This document shows positions 8,982 to 17,170 of a stretch of DNA of 64,000 nt, piece by piece. The stretch is taken from positions 25,017 through 89,016 of the forward strand of contig NZ_JAJAUY010000007.1 of assembly GCF_020532625.1 (NCBI RefSeq), given 5' to 3'. The notes beneath the pieces are model-generated. The model did not search any database. It had not been told where the DNA came from and worked only from the letters and a program-made list of their open reading frames with translations. Position numbers and translations under genes: made by a program. The first letter of the stretch is position 1, and each line of letters opens with the position of its first letter. Source of the stretch: Streptomyces antimicrobicus (lineage in GTDB: Bacteria; Actinomycetota; Actinomycetes; Streptomycetales; Streptomycetaceae).

Positions 8982-9087
8982 TCAGCCGTCCGCCGGGCCC
9001 CGCGGCGGCCCGCTGATAGAAAGAAACACGCCGGTGATCACCGGCCAACTCCAATGGGAAACACGCCTCGTGAGGGGGGAATCGGTC

Positions 9088-10470
9088 GTGCACACACGTG
9101 AGCGGACGACGCCGTGGGAGCAGGGCGCGGGGACGGTCGGGACACCGGACGCCGCCGACCGGGCCGGTGCCGGTGCGGACGCCGCCGGCCGGAGCGTCGT
9201 CAAGGTGGGCTCGTCCTCGCTGACCACGGCCTCCGGCGGCCTCGACGCCGAGCGGCTGGACGCGCTGGTCGACGCGCTGGCGGCGGCCCGCGCCCGGGGC
9301 GAGCAGCTGGTGCTGGTCTCCTCGGGCGCCATCGCGGCGGGCCTGGCCCCGCTGGGCCTGGCCGCCCGCCCCGAGGACCTCGCCCACCAGCAGGCGGCGG
9401 CCAGCGTCGGCCAGGGCCTGCTGATCGCCCGGTACACCGCCTCCTTCGCCCGCTACGGGATCCGGGTCGGCCAAGTGCTGCTCACCAACGACGACATGGC
9501 CCAGGACGACCGGTACGGCAACGCCCGCCGCACCCTGGACGCGCTGCTGGCGCTCGGCGTGCTGCCGGTCGTCAACGAGAACGACACCACCGCGACCGAC
9601 GAGATCCGCTTCGGCGACAACGACCGGCTCGCCGCACTGGTGGCCGGGCTGGTCCGGGCCGACCGGCTGGTGCTGCTCTCGGACGTCGACGGGGTGTACG
9701 ACGCCGACCCCCGGCTGCCCGGCAGCCGGCGCATCCCGGAGGTGCGCACCGGCCGCGAACTGGACGGCCTGGACCTGTCCTTCCCCGGCTCGGGCCTCGG
9801 CTCCGGCGGCATGGCCACCAAGGTGGCCGCCGCCCGGACGGCGACCGGGGCCGGGATCACCGTACGGCTCACCGCGGCGTCCCGGGTGGCCGACGCCCTG
9901 GCCGGCCGGCCGTGCGGCACCCTGTTCCACGCCGCAGCGGTCGAGCGGGGCGCCGGTGCGGGGGACCCGGCCGCCGGTGCCGGCGGGCGGGTCACGGGGG
10001 CGGAGTTCCTCGCCGTCGTGGCGGACGTGACGGGCCGGTCCGGGCTCTCCCTCGCCGACGCCTTCCACGACATCGGCGGAACGTCACTCCAGGCCATGCG
10101 CATCTGCGCGCGCCTGCGCAGGCGGACGGGCGTTCCCCTGCTGCCGCAGGCCCTTTTCGAAAGCGCGACCCTCGGTGAATTCCTCGGCGGCCTCTTCGGC
10201 CGTGAATTCGGCGGCGGCGAATCCGGTGGCGGCGTCCACGGTGAAATCGGCGACGAATTCGGCGGCGAGCACACCGCCGAATACCGCGGTGCGGACGACG
10301 GCGCACACGAGGGCGGACACGACGGCGCACATGAGGGCGGACACGACGGTGCAAACGGCCTCGGACGCGGCCGCCCGTACGAGGTCCTCCCCGAGGGCGA
10401 ACTCCGCGGCCGGACGCCCGCCCCGGACAGTACCGCCGGCCTGTGCGGAGGTGTGCGCCGTGCCGCCTGA
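9088..10470 (+). CDS. glutamate 5-kinase fused to a carrier-protein domain
   Basis: 460 residues. Residues about 36-290 are a glutamate 5-kinase (ProB) with its key motifs: KVGSSSLT near 39, SSGAIAAG, QQAAASVGQG, NENDTT, SDVDGVYDADP and GSGGMATK. Glutamate kinase makes gamma-glutamyl phosphate from glutamate and ATP. The C-terminal PUA domain usual in ProB is absent; a carrier domain takes its place, DIGGTSLQAM with Ser 333. A Gly/His/Asp-rich tail with a 24-bp DNA repeat (about 10308-10355) ends the protein. The GTG at 9088 follows GAGGGGGGAA by 6 bases. It leads the rightward operon and overlaps the A-domain gene by 11 bp. The fusion suggests the activated gamma-carboxylate could be passed to the carrier thiol, or that the kinase acts on a tethered substrate; both are inference. 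Confidence 0.9.
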   Translation: MHTRERTTPWEQGAGTVGTPDAADRAGAGADAAGRSVVKVGSSSLTTASGGLDAERLDALVDALAAARARGEQLVLVSSGAIAAGLAPLGLAARPEDLAHQQAAASVGQGLLIARYTASFARYGIRVGQVLLTNDDMAQDDRYGNARRTLDALLALGVLPVVNENDTTATDEIRFGDNDRLAALVAGLVRADRLVLLSDVDGVYDADPRLPGSRRIPEVRTGRELDGLDLSFPGSGLGSGGMATKVAAARTATGAGITVRLTAASRVADALAGRPCGTLFHAAAVERGAGAGDPAAGAGGRVTGAEFLAVVADVTGRSGLSLADAFHDIGGTSLQAMRICARLRRRTGVPLLPQALFESATLGEFLGGLFGREFGGGESGGGVHGEIGDEFGGEHTAEYRGADDGAHEGGHDGAHEGGHDGANGLGRGRPYEVLPEGELRGRTPAPDSTAGLCGGVRRAA

Positions 10471-12061
10471 GAACGACCCGGCGGCGGGGGCCCGCCTGCT
10501 GCACACCGCGGTCACCCGGCAGGCCCGGATCCGGCCGCACGCCCCGGCCCTCGTCGACGGCGCCGAACGTGTCGACTACCGCACCCTGGACCACGCGGCC
10601 GACACCTACGCGACCGCCCTGCGCGCGCTCGGCGTAGGCCCCGGCGACCTGGTTCCCGTCGGCCTGCCGCGCGGCGCCCGGCTGATCGCCGTCCTGCTGG
10701 CCGTCCTCAAGTGCGGCGCCGGGTACGCCGCGCTCGACCCGGCGCAGCCGGGCCACCGCCTGCGGGAGAGCGTCAGCAGGCTCGGCGGTCCGGTCCTCGT
10801 CGCCTCGGGCGCCCTGGCCGAGACCGCGGGCGCCGGGGCCGGCCGGGCCCGCTGGGCGCCGCCGCAGGAGACCCTCGCCGAGGCGGCCCGGCGCCGTACC
10901 GGCCCGGTCCGCACCGAGGTGCCCGCCACCTCCGTCGCCTCCGTCTTCTTCACCTCCGGCACGACCGGCCGGCCCAAGGGCGTGCTCTCCCCGCACGCCG
11001 CCACCCTGCGGCTGTTCGGCGACCGCCCGATCGCCGGACTCGGCCCCGGCCGGGTCATGGCCCAGGCCGCGCCCACCGCCTGGGACGCGTTCTCCCTGGA
11101 GGTGTGGGGCCCGCTGACCACCGGCGGGACCTGCGTCCTGGCCGGGACCGACCGGTTGCTGCCCGACGACCTCCGGCGGCTGCGCGGCCACCACGGCGTG
11201 GACACGCTCTGGCTGACGTCCGCGCTGTTCAACCTGTTCGTGGACGAGGACGTCGACTCCTTCCGCGGCCTGCGGACGGTGCTGACCGGCGGGGAGGCGC
11301 TCTCCCCGGCGCACGTGCGCGCCTTCCTCGCCCGCCACCCGGACACGGTCCTCGTCAACGGCTACGGCCCGGTGGAGAGCTGCGTCTTCGCCACCACGCA
11401 CACCGTCCGGCCGGAGGACTGCGACCTGCCGCACGGGATCCCCATCGGCCGGCCCGTCCCCGGGACCCGGACCCACCTGGTCGACGGCGAGATCTGGCTG
11501 ACCGGCGACGGGCTGGCCGAGGGCTACCTCGCCGACCCGCTCGCCACCCGCGCGGCGTTCACCGCCCTCACCGAGGACGGCGTCCGCCGGCGCGCCTACC
11601 GGACCGGCGACCGGGGAGCGTACGACCGGGGCGGCGTCCTGCACTTCCTCGGCCGTTCCGACCGGCAGGTCAAGATCGCGGGGCACCGGCTGGAGCCCGC
11701 CGGCATCGAACGCGTGGCCGCCACCGTGCCCGGCATCCGGCACTGCCACGTCCTGCCGGTCCCCGGCAGCGGACCGGCCGCGGCCCCCGACCACCTCGCG
11801 CTCTTCTACACCTCCTGGTCCCAGGACCTGACCGCCGCCGACATCCGCCGCGCGCTGGCCGAGCGGCTGCCCCACTACAGCGTCCCCGCCGCCGTCTACC
11901 GGGTCCCCTACCTCCCGGTCACCCCCCACGGCAAGGTCGACCCGGCCGCCCTCCTGTCGTCGCTCTCGTCCTTGTCCGCTCCCTCCCCTTCGGCCTCCCC
12001 TTCAGCCGCGCCCTCGGCCGCCTCCTCCGCCCCGCCCACCGCCGCCCGGAGCACCGCGTGA
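10460..12061 (+). CDS. stand-alone NRPS adenylation protein
   Basis: 533 residues, a single A domain. Core motifs are FFTSGTTGRPKG near 163, GYGPVES (A5), YRTGDRG (A7) and PHGKVD with the A10 Lys. It activates an amino acid as an aminoacyl-adenylate and loads a carrier in trans. Hand-aligned pocket residues read D-A-L-A-L-G-G-V-F, which recalls the branched aliphatic (Val-type DALWIGGTF) group but with Ala instead of Trp at position 278; treat this as a weak guess. A Ser/Ala/Pro-rich tail of about 30 residues closes the protein. The GTG at 10460 has GGAGG 8 bases upstream and lies inside the end of the kinase-carrier gene; the stop overlaps the next NRPS gene as GTGA. Likely carriers are the free PCP (235-537) or the kinase-fused one. 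Confidence 0.9.
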   Translation: MPPENDPAAGARLLHTAVTRQARIRPHAPALVDGAERVDYRTLDHAADTYATALRALGVGPGDLVPVGLPRGARLIAVLLAVLKCGAGYAALDPAQPGHRLRESVSRLGGPVLVASGALAETAGAGAGRARWAPPQETLAEAARRRTGPVRTEVPATSVASVFFTSGTTGRPKGVLSPHAATLRLFGDRPIAGLGPGRVMAQAAPTAWDAFSLEVWGPLTTGGTCVLAGTDRLLPDDLRRLRGHHGVDTLWLTSALFNLFVDEDVDSFRGLRTVLTGGEALSPAHVRAFLARHPDTVLVNGYGPVESCVFATTHTVRPEDCDLPHGIPIGRPVPGTRTHLVDGEIWLTGDGLAEGYLADPLATRAAFTALTEDGVRRRAYRTGDRGAYDRGGVLHFLGRSDRQVKIAGHRLEPAGIERVAATVPGIRHCHVLPVPGSGPAAAPDHLALFYTSWSQDLTAADIRRALAERLPHYSVPAAVYRVPYLPVTPHGKVDPAALLSSLSSLSAPSPSASPSAAPSAASSAPPTAARSTA

Positions 12062-15000
12062 ACCCCTCCGCCACTCCCACCACCCCCACGAGCCCCACCC
12101 CGGCCGCGCCGCAGGCGCACCCGATGACGTACGAGCAGGAGTCGATCTGGCTCAACGACCAGCTCCACGACGGGACGTCGCGCTACACCGAGTCCTGGAA
12201 CCACCGCCTGCGCGGCCCCGTCGACCACCGCGCCGTCGAGACCGCCCTGACCGGCATCGTCGCCCGGCACGCCACGCTCCGCTCCCGCCTCGCCCTGGTG
12301 GACGGCCGGGCCGTGCAGTACGTCGGCCCGCCCTGCCCGGTCGCGGTCGAGCAGCGCACCGTGGACCCCCGGGACCTGGACCGGGCGCTGACGGAGACGG
12401 TCTCGCGCCCCCTGGACCTGACCCGCCCGCCGCTGCTGCGGGCCACCCTGCTGCACCTCGGCCCGGACGACGCGGTGCTGGCCGTCACCTTGCACCACGC
12501 GCTCGTCGACGGCTGGTGCTTCCGCCTGCTGGACCTGGAGTTCACCGCCCGCTACCGGGCCGCACTGGTCGGCACGGACCCGCAACTGCCCCCGCTGGAA
12601 CTGGACTTCACCGACTACGCCCGTGACCGGCGCTCCCGCCCGGCGGCCGAGCTCGACGCCCTGCTGGAGCACTGGCGCCCGCTGCTGGCCGACGCGCCCG
12701 CCGAGTCGACCGTCCCCCCGCTGCACCCCCGCCCGGCGACCCAGGGTCACCGCGGCGGCCAGGTCCGGTTCCGCATCGGCGCCGCGACGGGCCGGCGCAT
12801 CCGCGCGCTGGCCCGGCACCACCGCACCAGCACCTTCTGCGTCATCGCCGCCGCCCTGACGACCCTCGTCGCGCGGACCGCCGACCAGGACGACCTGGTC
12901 ATCGGCACCCCCGTCTCCCGGCGCGACGACCCGGCCCTGGAGCCGCTGCTGGCCTGCCTCACCGACGTCCTGCCCCTGCGCCAGCGCCTCGACCGCGACC
13001 GCCCGTTCACCGACCTGCTGCACTCCACGAAGAACACGCTCTGGTCCGCGGTCGCCCACCGCGACATCCCCTTCGGCCACCTCGTCCGCGCGTACGACAC
13101 CGACCGCAGCGCGGCCCGCTTCCCGTTCTTCCAGGTCGTCCTCACCGTCGACGACGCGGCGGCCCCCGGGCTGGACCTGCCGGGCATCTCCTCGGAGCAG
13201 GTGCGCGCCGACCACGGCACGGCCAAGTTCGACCTGTTCTTCCACCTGGTCCCGCAGGACGGCGGCTACCTCGGCATGCTCACGTACGCCGACACGCTCT
13301 ACGACGAGCCGTACGCGCGGCGCATCGCGGCCTGGTTCACCGCACTCCTGGCGGACGCGGCGGAGCACCCGGAGACGGCACTGCACGACCTGAGGATGCT
13401 GTCGGAGGCGGAACGGGCGCAGGCGACCGGCCCGCTCCTCCCGCCGACCGGCGAGACGATGCAGACGGCGCAGACGACGCAGGCGCAGGCGCAGACGCCG
13501 ACGCAGGCGGTACCGGCGGCGGACCTCCCCTGCGCCGCGGCGGCGTTCGCCGCGCAGGCGGCCCGCACCCCCGACCGCCCGGCCGTCACCGACGGCGCGC
13601 GCACCCTGACGTACGCCGAACTGGACGCGGCCTCGCGCGACGTGGCGAGCCGGCTCACCGCGCTGGGCGCCGGCCCCGGCACCCGCGTCGCCGTCCGCCT
13701 GGACCGCGACGCCGGCACCGACGTCCCCCTCGCGGTCCTCGCGGTGCTGCGCACCGGCGCGTGCTGCGTCCCCCTGGACCCGTCCCTGCCGCCCGCCCGC
13801 ACCGCCCTGGTCCTGACCGACAGCGGCGCCGACGTCCTCCTGACCCGCACCGACACCCCGGGCCCGGTCCCGTCCACCGGGACCGCTGTGCGGATCCTCC
13901 ACCTGGACGAGGCGCCGCCGGCGGAGCCGACGCGGAAGCCGGCGCCGGAGCGGGCGTCGGAGCGGGCGGGGGAGCGGGCGGGGGAGCCGGCGCACCGGGC
14001 GGCCGACCGGCCGTCGGCGCCCGACGACCTGGCCTACGTCGTTTACACCTCCGGCTCGACAGGGCGCCCCAAGGGCGTCGCGATGCCCCACCGCGCCCTG
14101 GCCAACCTGGTGGACTGGCAGCGCGCCCGCTGGGGCGCCGGGGCCCCGCCCCGCACCCTGAGCTGCACCCCGATCGGCTTCGACGTCTTCTTCCAGGAAC
14201 TCTTCGCCACCTGGGCGGCCGGCGGCACCCTGGTGGCCGTCCCCGAGGACACCCGCCGCGACCCCGAGCGCCTGCTGACGCGGGCGACCGCGCTGAAGGC
14301 CGACCGCGTCTTCCTGCCGTTCGTGGCACTCCAGCAACTGGCCGACTACGCGGCGGCCACGGGACGGCGGTGCCCCTTCGCGGAGGTGGTGACCTCGGGC
14401 GAGCAGCTGCACGTGACGTCGGCCGTGCGGGAGTTCTTCTCCGGCACGGGCGCGGTGCTGGACAACCAGTACGGCCCTTCGGAGACCCACGTCGTGACCG
14501 CCCACCGCCTGTCGGGCGATCCGGCGGACTGGCCGGCCCGCCCCCCGATCGGCCGCGCGATCCAGAACGCCCGCGTGCAGATCCTGGACCGCTCCGGCCG
14601 GCCTGTCCCGCCGGGCGTGCCGGGCGAACTCGTGGTCAGCGGTGTCCCCCTCGCGGCCGGATACCTCGGCCGCCCGGCGGAAACGGCCCGCCGCTTCCGC
14701 CCGCTCGCCCTGCTGCCCGGCGAACGCGCCTACCACACCGGCGACAAGGCCCGCCTCGACCGGGACGGCCGGGTGGAGTTCCTGGGCCGCGACGACGACC
14801 AGGTCAAGATCCGCGGCCACCGCGTCGAACCGGCCGAGATCGAAGCCGCGCTGCGCGCCCTCCCGGGCGTCACCCAAGCCGCGGTGACCGTGCTCCCCAC
14901 CCCCACGGGGCCCCGCCTCCACGCCCACGTGGTCCCCTCCCGGGCCCCGGCCGCTGCCGCGGGCTCAGGCCCGGCCCCGGACTCAGGCCCGGCCCCGGAC

Positions 15001-16929
15001 TCAGGCCCGGCCTCAGGCTCGGGCCCGGCCCCGGCCGGGGACGCCGCGTGCGGGCCCTCGCCGCAGGAGATCCGCCGCGCACTGGCCGCCGTACTGCCGG
15101 CGCCGTGCGTGCCGTCGCTGGTGGTGCTGCACGAGGACTTCCCGCGTACGGCCACCGGCAAGCTGGACCGCCTGGCCCTGGACGCCCGGCGCACCGCCGC
15201 CGACGACGCCGACACCGCCGACGACGCCGCTGACGACCGCGACGCCGACGCCGCCGACGGCCCGGCCGGCGGGGCGATCGCCGCGGCGTGGACGGAGGTG
15301 CTGGGCCGACGGCCCGCCCACGCCGACGAGAACTTCTTCGACGCGGGCGGCGACTCGCTGCTCGCCGTCCGCCTCGTCCTCACCCTCCGCGCGGCCACCG
15401 CCCTGCCCGTCCCGCCGCACGCCGTCTTCAGCGCCCCGACGGTGTCGGCCCTGACCTCCCACCTGGCGGAACTGGCCCGGGACGGGGCAGACCGGCGGCC
15501 CACCGGCCCGGAGGAACACCCGGCCGCCGTCGCTCCGGGCGCGGACCCCGGAGCCACGGGCGGCCGTACCGCCCCCCTCGGGGAGGCCCGCCCGGGGAAG
15601 GCCCGCCCCGGGGAGGCCCCCGCCGGGGACCTCCCCCCGTCCCTCCTCCGGGACGCCGTCCTGCCCGACGACATCCGCCCGGCGGCGACGACCGAGCCGT
15701 GGGTCGCGGCCCCGCGGCACCTGCTCCTGACCGGGGCCACCGGCTTCCTCGGCGTGCACCTGCTGTACGAGCTCCTCGTGCGCACCGACGCCCGCGTCCA
15801 CTGCCTCGTGCGGGCCGCGGACGCCCCCGCGGCCCAAGCCCGCCTGGTCTGCGCGCTGCGCGCGCACGCGCTGTGGCGGCCCGGCTTCGCCGAGCGGATC
15901 GAGGCCGTGCCCGCCGACCTGGCCGCGCCCCGCCTGGGGCTGACCGAGGACCGCTACGACGCCCTCGCCCGCCTCGCCGACGCCGTCCACCACTGCGCGG
16001 CCGCCGTCAACCTGGCCCACCCGTACGCCCGCCTGAAGCCGGTCAACGTCGACGCGACGACCGAGCTGCTGCGCCTGGCGGCCCGCCACCGCACCGTCGC
16101 CTTCCACCACGTCTCCACGGTCGGTGTCCTCGCCCCGCAACCGCGCGACGGGGACGGCGGCGACGGCGGTGACGGTGGTGACGATGGCGGCCGCGCCCCG
16201 TCCACCGTGCGTCCCGACGCGCCCCTGCCCGCCCCGGACCGGCTCCGCCACGGCTACGCCCAGAGCAAGTGGGTCGCCGAGGCCCTCGTCGCCGAGGCCG
16301 CTGCCCGCGGGCTGCCGGTCACGGTCCACCGGCCCACCCGGATCTCCGCCGACACCACCACCGGCATCTGCCCCCGCACGGACTTCTTCTGGCTGCTGCT
16401 GGCCGCCTGCGTCGAGGCCGGACTGGCGCCCACCGTGGACGGACCCGACTTCGACCTCGTCCCGGTCGACCACGTCCGCGAGGCGTTCGTGGCCCTCACC
16501 CGCCGCCCGGACACCGTCGGCCGCACCTTCCACATCGCCGCCGACGCGCGTCTGCCGCTCGCCACCGCCATCGGCTGGCTGCGCGACCTGGGCCATCCCA
16601 TCGGCGACGCCACCGCCGCCGCCTGGCGCGCCCGCGTCGAGGACGGCCGACTGCCGGCCGGGCTCACCCTCCTCGGCGCCCTCCGCGGCGGCCCCGGCGA
16701 GGCCGCCCTGCGCTACGACACCGCCCCGACCCGGGCCCTGCTCCCCACCACCCGCCCGACCCCGCTGGACCGGACGCTGTTCACCACGACCCTGGACCGG
16801 TTCGTGCGCGCGGGCAGCTTTCCCGCACCCCCGCGGGCGGGCGGCCCGCAGGCCCCCGGCACGCTCACACCCGGTCCGCCGTCTCGACCGGCAGCTCGGA
16901 CAGGCGCCACTCCAGCATCCCGTCGGTGA
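12058..16929 (+). CDS. NRPS, one module C-A-PCP-R with terminal thioester reductase
   Basis: 1623 residues. The condensation domain has canonical HHALVDG at 146-152. The A domain runs from about 490 to 1020, with YTSGSTGRPKG near 663 and NQYGPSETHVVT. The carrier domain has FFDAGGDSL with Ser 1100. The reductase domain begins near 1220 with the NADPH loop TGATGFLG and has YAQSK (Tyr about 1400, Lys 1404). R domains release the chain as an aldehyde or alcohol. The pocket reads D-V-Q-F-V-S-Q-V-V, differing by one residue from the C-A-PCP-TE enzyme, so both modules may take the same proline-like monomer. Two low-complexity insertions occur: SGPAPD repeats near 965-995 and a Gly-Asp run near 1365-1375 inside the R domain. 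The GTG start overlaps the previous stop (GTGA). Confidence 0.93.
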   Translation: MNPSATPTTPTSPTPAAPQAHPMTYEQESIWLNDQLHDGTSRYTESWNHRLRGPVDHRAVETALTGIVARHATLRSRLALVDGRAVQYVGPPCPVAVEQRTVDPRDLDRALTETVSRPLDLTRPPLLRATLLHLGPDDAVLAVTLHHALVDGWCFRLLDLEFTARYRAALVGTDPQLPPLELDFTDYARDRRSRPAAELDALLEHWRPLLADAPAESTVPPLHPRPATQGHRGGQVRFRIGAATGRRIRALARHHRTSTFCVIAAALTTLVARTADQDDLVIGTPVSRRDDPALEPLLACLTDVLPLRQRLDRDRPFTDLLHSTKNTLWSAVAHRDIPFGHLVRAYDTDRSAARFPFFQVVLTVDDAAAPGLDLPGISSEQVRADHGTAKFDLFFHLVPQDGGYLGMLTYADTLYDEPYARRIAAWFTALLADAAEHPETALHDLRMLSEAERAQATGPLLPPTGETMQTAQTTQAQAQTPTQAVPAADLPCAAAAFAAQAARTPDRPAVTDGARTLTYAELDAASRDVASRLTALGAGPGTRVAVRLDRDAGTDVPLAVLAVLRTGACCVPLDPSLPPARTALVLTDSGADVLLTRTDTPGPVPSTGTAVRILHLDEAPPAEPTRKPAPERASERAGERAGEPAHRAADRPSAPDDLAYVVYTSGSTGRPKGVAMPHRALANLVDWQRARWGAGAPPRTLSCTPIGFDVFFQELFATWAAGGTLVAVPEDTRRDPERLLTRATALKADRVFLPFVALQQLADYAAATGRRCPFAEVVTSGEQLHVTSAVREFFSGTGAVLDNQYGPSETHVVTAHRLSGDPADWPARPPIGRAIQNARVQILDRSGRPVPPGVPGELVVSGVPLAAGYLGRPAETARRFRPLALLPGERAYHTGDKARLDRDGRVEFLGRDDDQVKIRGHRVEPAEIEAALRALPGVTQAAVTVLPTPTGPRLHAHVVPSRAPAAAAGSGPAPDSGPAPDSGPASGSGPAPAGDAACGPSPQEIRRALAAVLPAPCVPSLVVLHEDFPRTATGKLDRLALDARRTAADDADTADDAADDRDADAADGPAGGAIAAAWTEVLGRRPAHADENFFDAGGDSLLAVRLVLTLRAATALPVPPHAVFSAPTVSALTSHLAELARDGADRRPTGPEEHPAAVAPGADPGATGGRTAPLGEARPGKARPGEAPAGDLPPSLLRDAVLPDDIRPAATTEPWVAAPRHLLLTGATGFLGVHLLYELLVRTDARVHCLVRAADAPAAQARLVCALRAHALWRPGFAERIEAVPADLAAPRLGLTEDRYDALARLADAVHHCAAAVNLAHPYARLKPVNVDATTELLRLAARHRTVAFHHVSTVGVLAPQPRDGDGGDGGDGGDDGGRAPSTVRPDAPLPAPDRLRHGYAQSKWVAEALVAEAAARGLPVTVHRPTRISADTTTGICPRTDFFWLLLAACVEAGLAPTVDGPDFDLVPVDHVREAFVALTRRPDTVGRTFHIAADARLPLATAIGWLRDLGHPIGDATAAAWRARVEDGRLPAGLTLLGALRGGPGEAALRYDTAPTRALLPTTRPTPLDRTLFTTTLDRFVRAGSFPAPPRAGGPQAPGTLTPGPPSRPAARTGATPASRR

Positions 16930-17002
16930 GGCGGACCGCCCGGCGGCCCAGGCCGGTCAGCAGCCGCACCGCGTCGTGGGGCCACCTCCAGCCGCCTCCC
17001 GC
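16865..17002 (-). pseudogene. C-terminal remnant of a rhodanese-like domain
   Basis: The minus strand reads DAVRLLTGLGRRAVRLTDGM followed by LEWRLSELPVET and a TGA at 16867-16865. The G(G)MLEW...LPVE pattern is how rhodanese domains commonly end. No start or catalytic CxxGxR loop can be found upstream in this frame; that side degrades into Pro/Ala/Arg-rich sequence. The remnant overlaps the last 65 bp of the reductase NRPS gene and faces the intact MBL-rhodanese gene. I read it as a truncated gene left at the cluster boundary, but chance similarity is possible because the piece is only about 41 residues. Confidence 0.42.
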
Positions 17003-17087
17003 CGGCCGGCGCACTGCCGCGCCGGCCGCGGAGGCGTCGTGGACCGGCGCGGGCGCCTGGCGGCATCCCGCATTGCTTCCTCCATGA

Positions 17088-17097
17088 ATCCATGGAT
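17088..17097. promoter_or_regulatory. short palindrome upstream of the MBL-rhodanese gene
   Basis: ATCCATGGAT is a perfect 10-bp palindrome 74 bp before the start at 17171, next to a second TCCATG copy at 17081. It lies in a locally AT-richer stretch, so it may be part of the promoter. Evidence is weak, and no TTGCA-N6-TGCAA site is present here. Confidence 0.22.
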
Positions 17098-17170
17098 GGT
17101 GGTAACTGAGGCAACCGCGGCCGGGCCGGCCGCGCCTGCCGCCCGACCCTCCCCAGGGGAAGGACATGCG

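Noticed and set aside
9088..10470. Housekeeping proB
   Set aside because: The PUA domain is missing, a carrier domain is fused, and the gene is inside an NRPS operon without proA or obg.
12058..16929. Frameshift or truncation at the SGPAPD and Gly-Asp runs of the reductase NRPS
   Set aside because: The reading frame is continuous and downstream motifs are intact, so these are in-frame low-complexity insertions.
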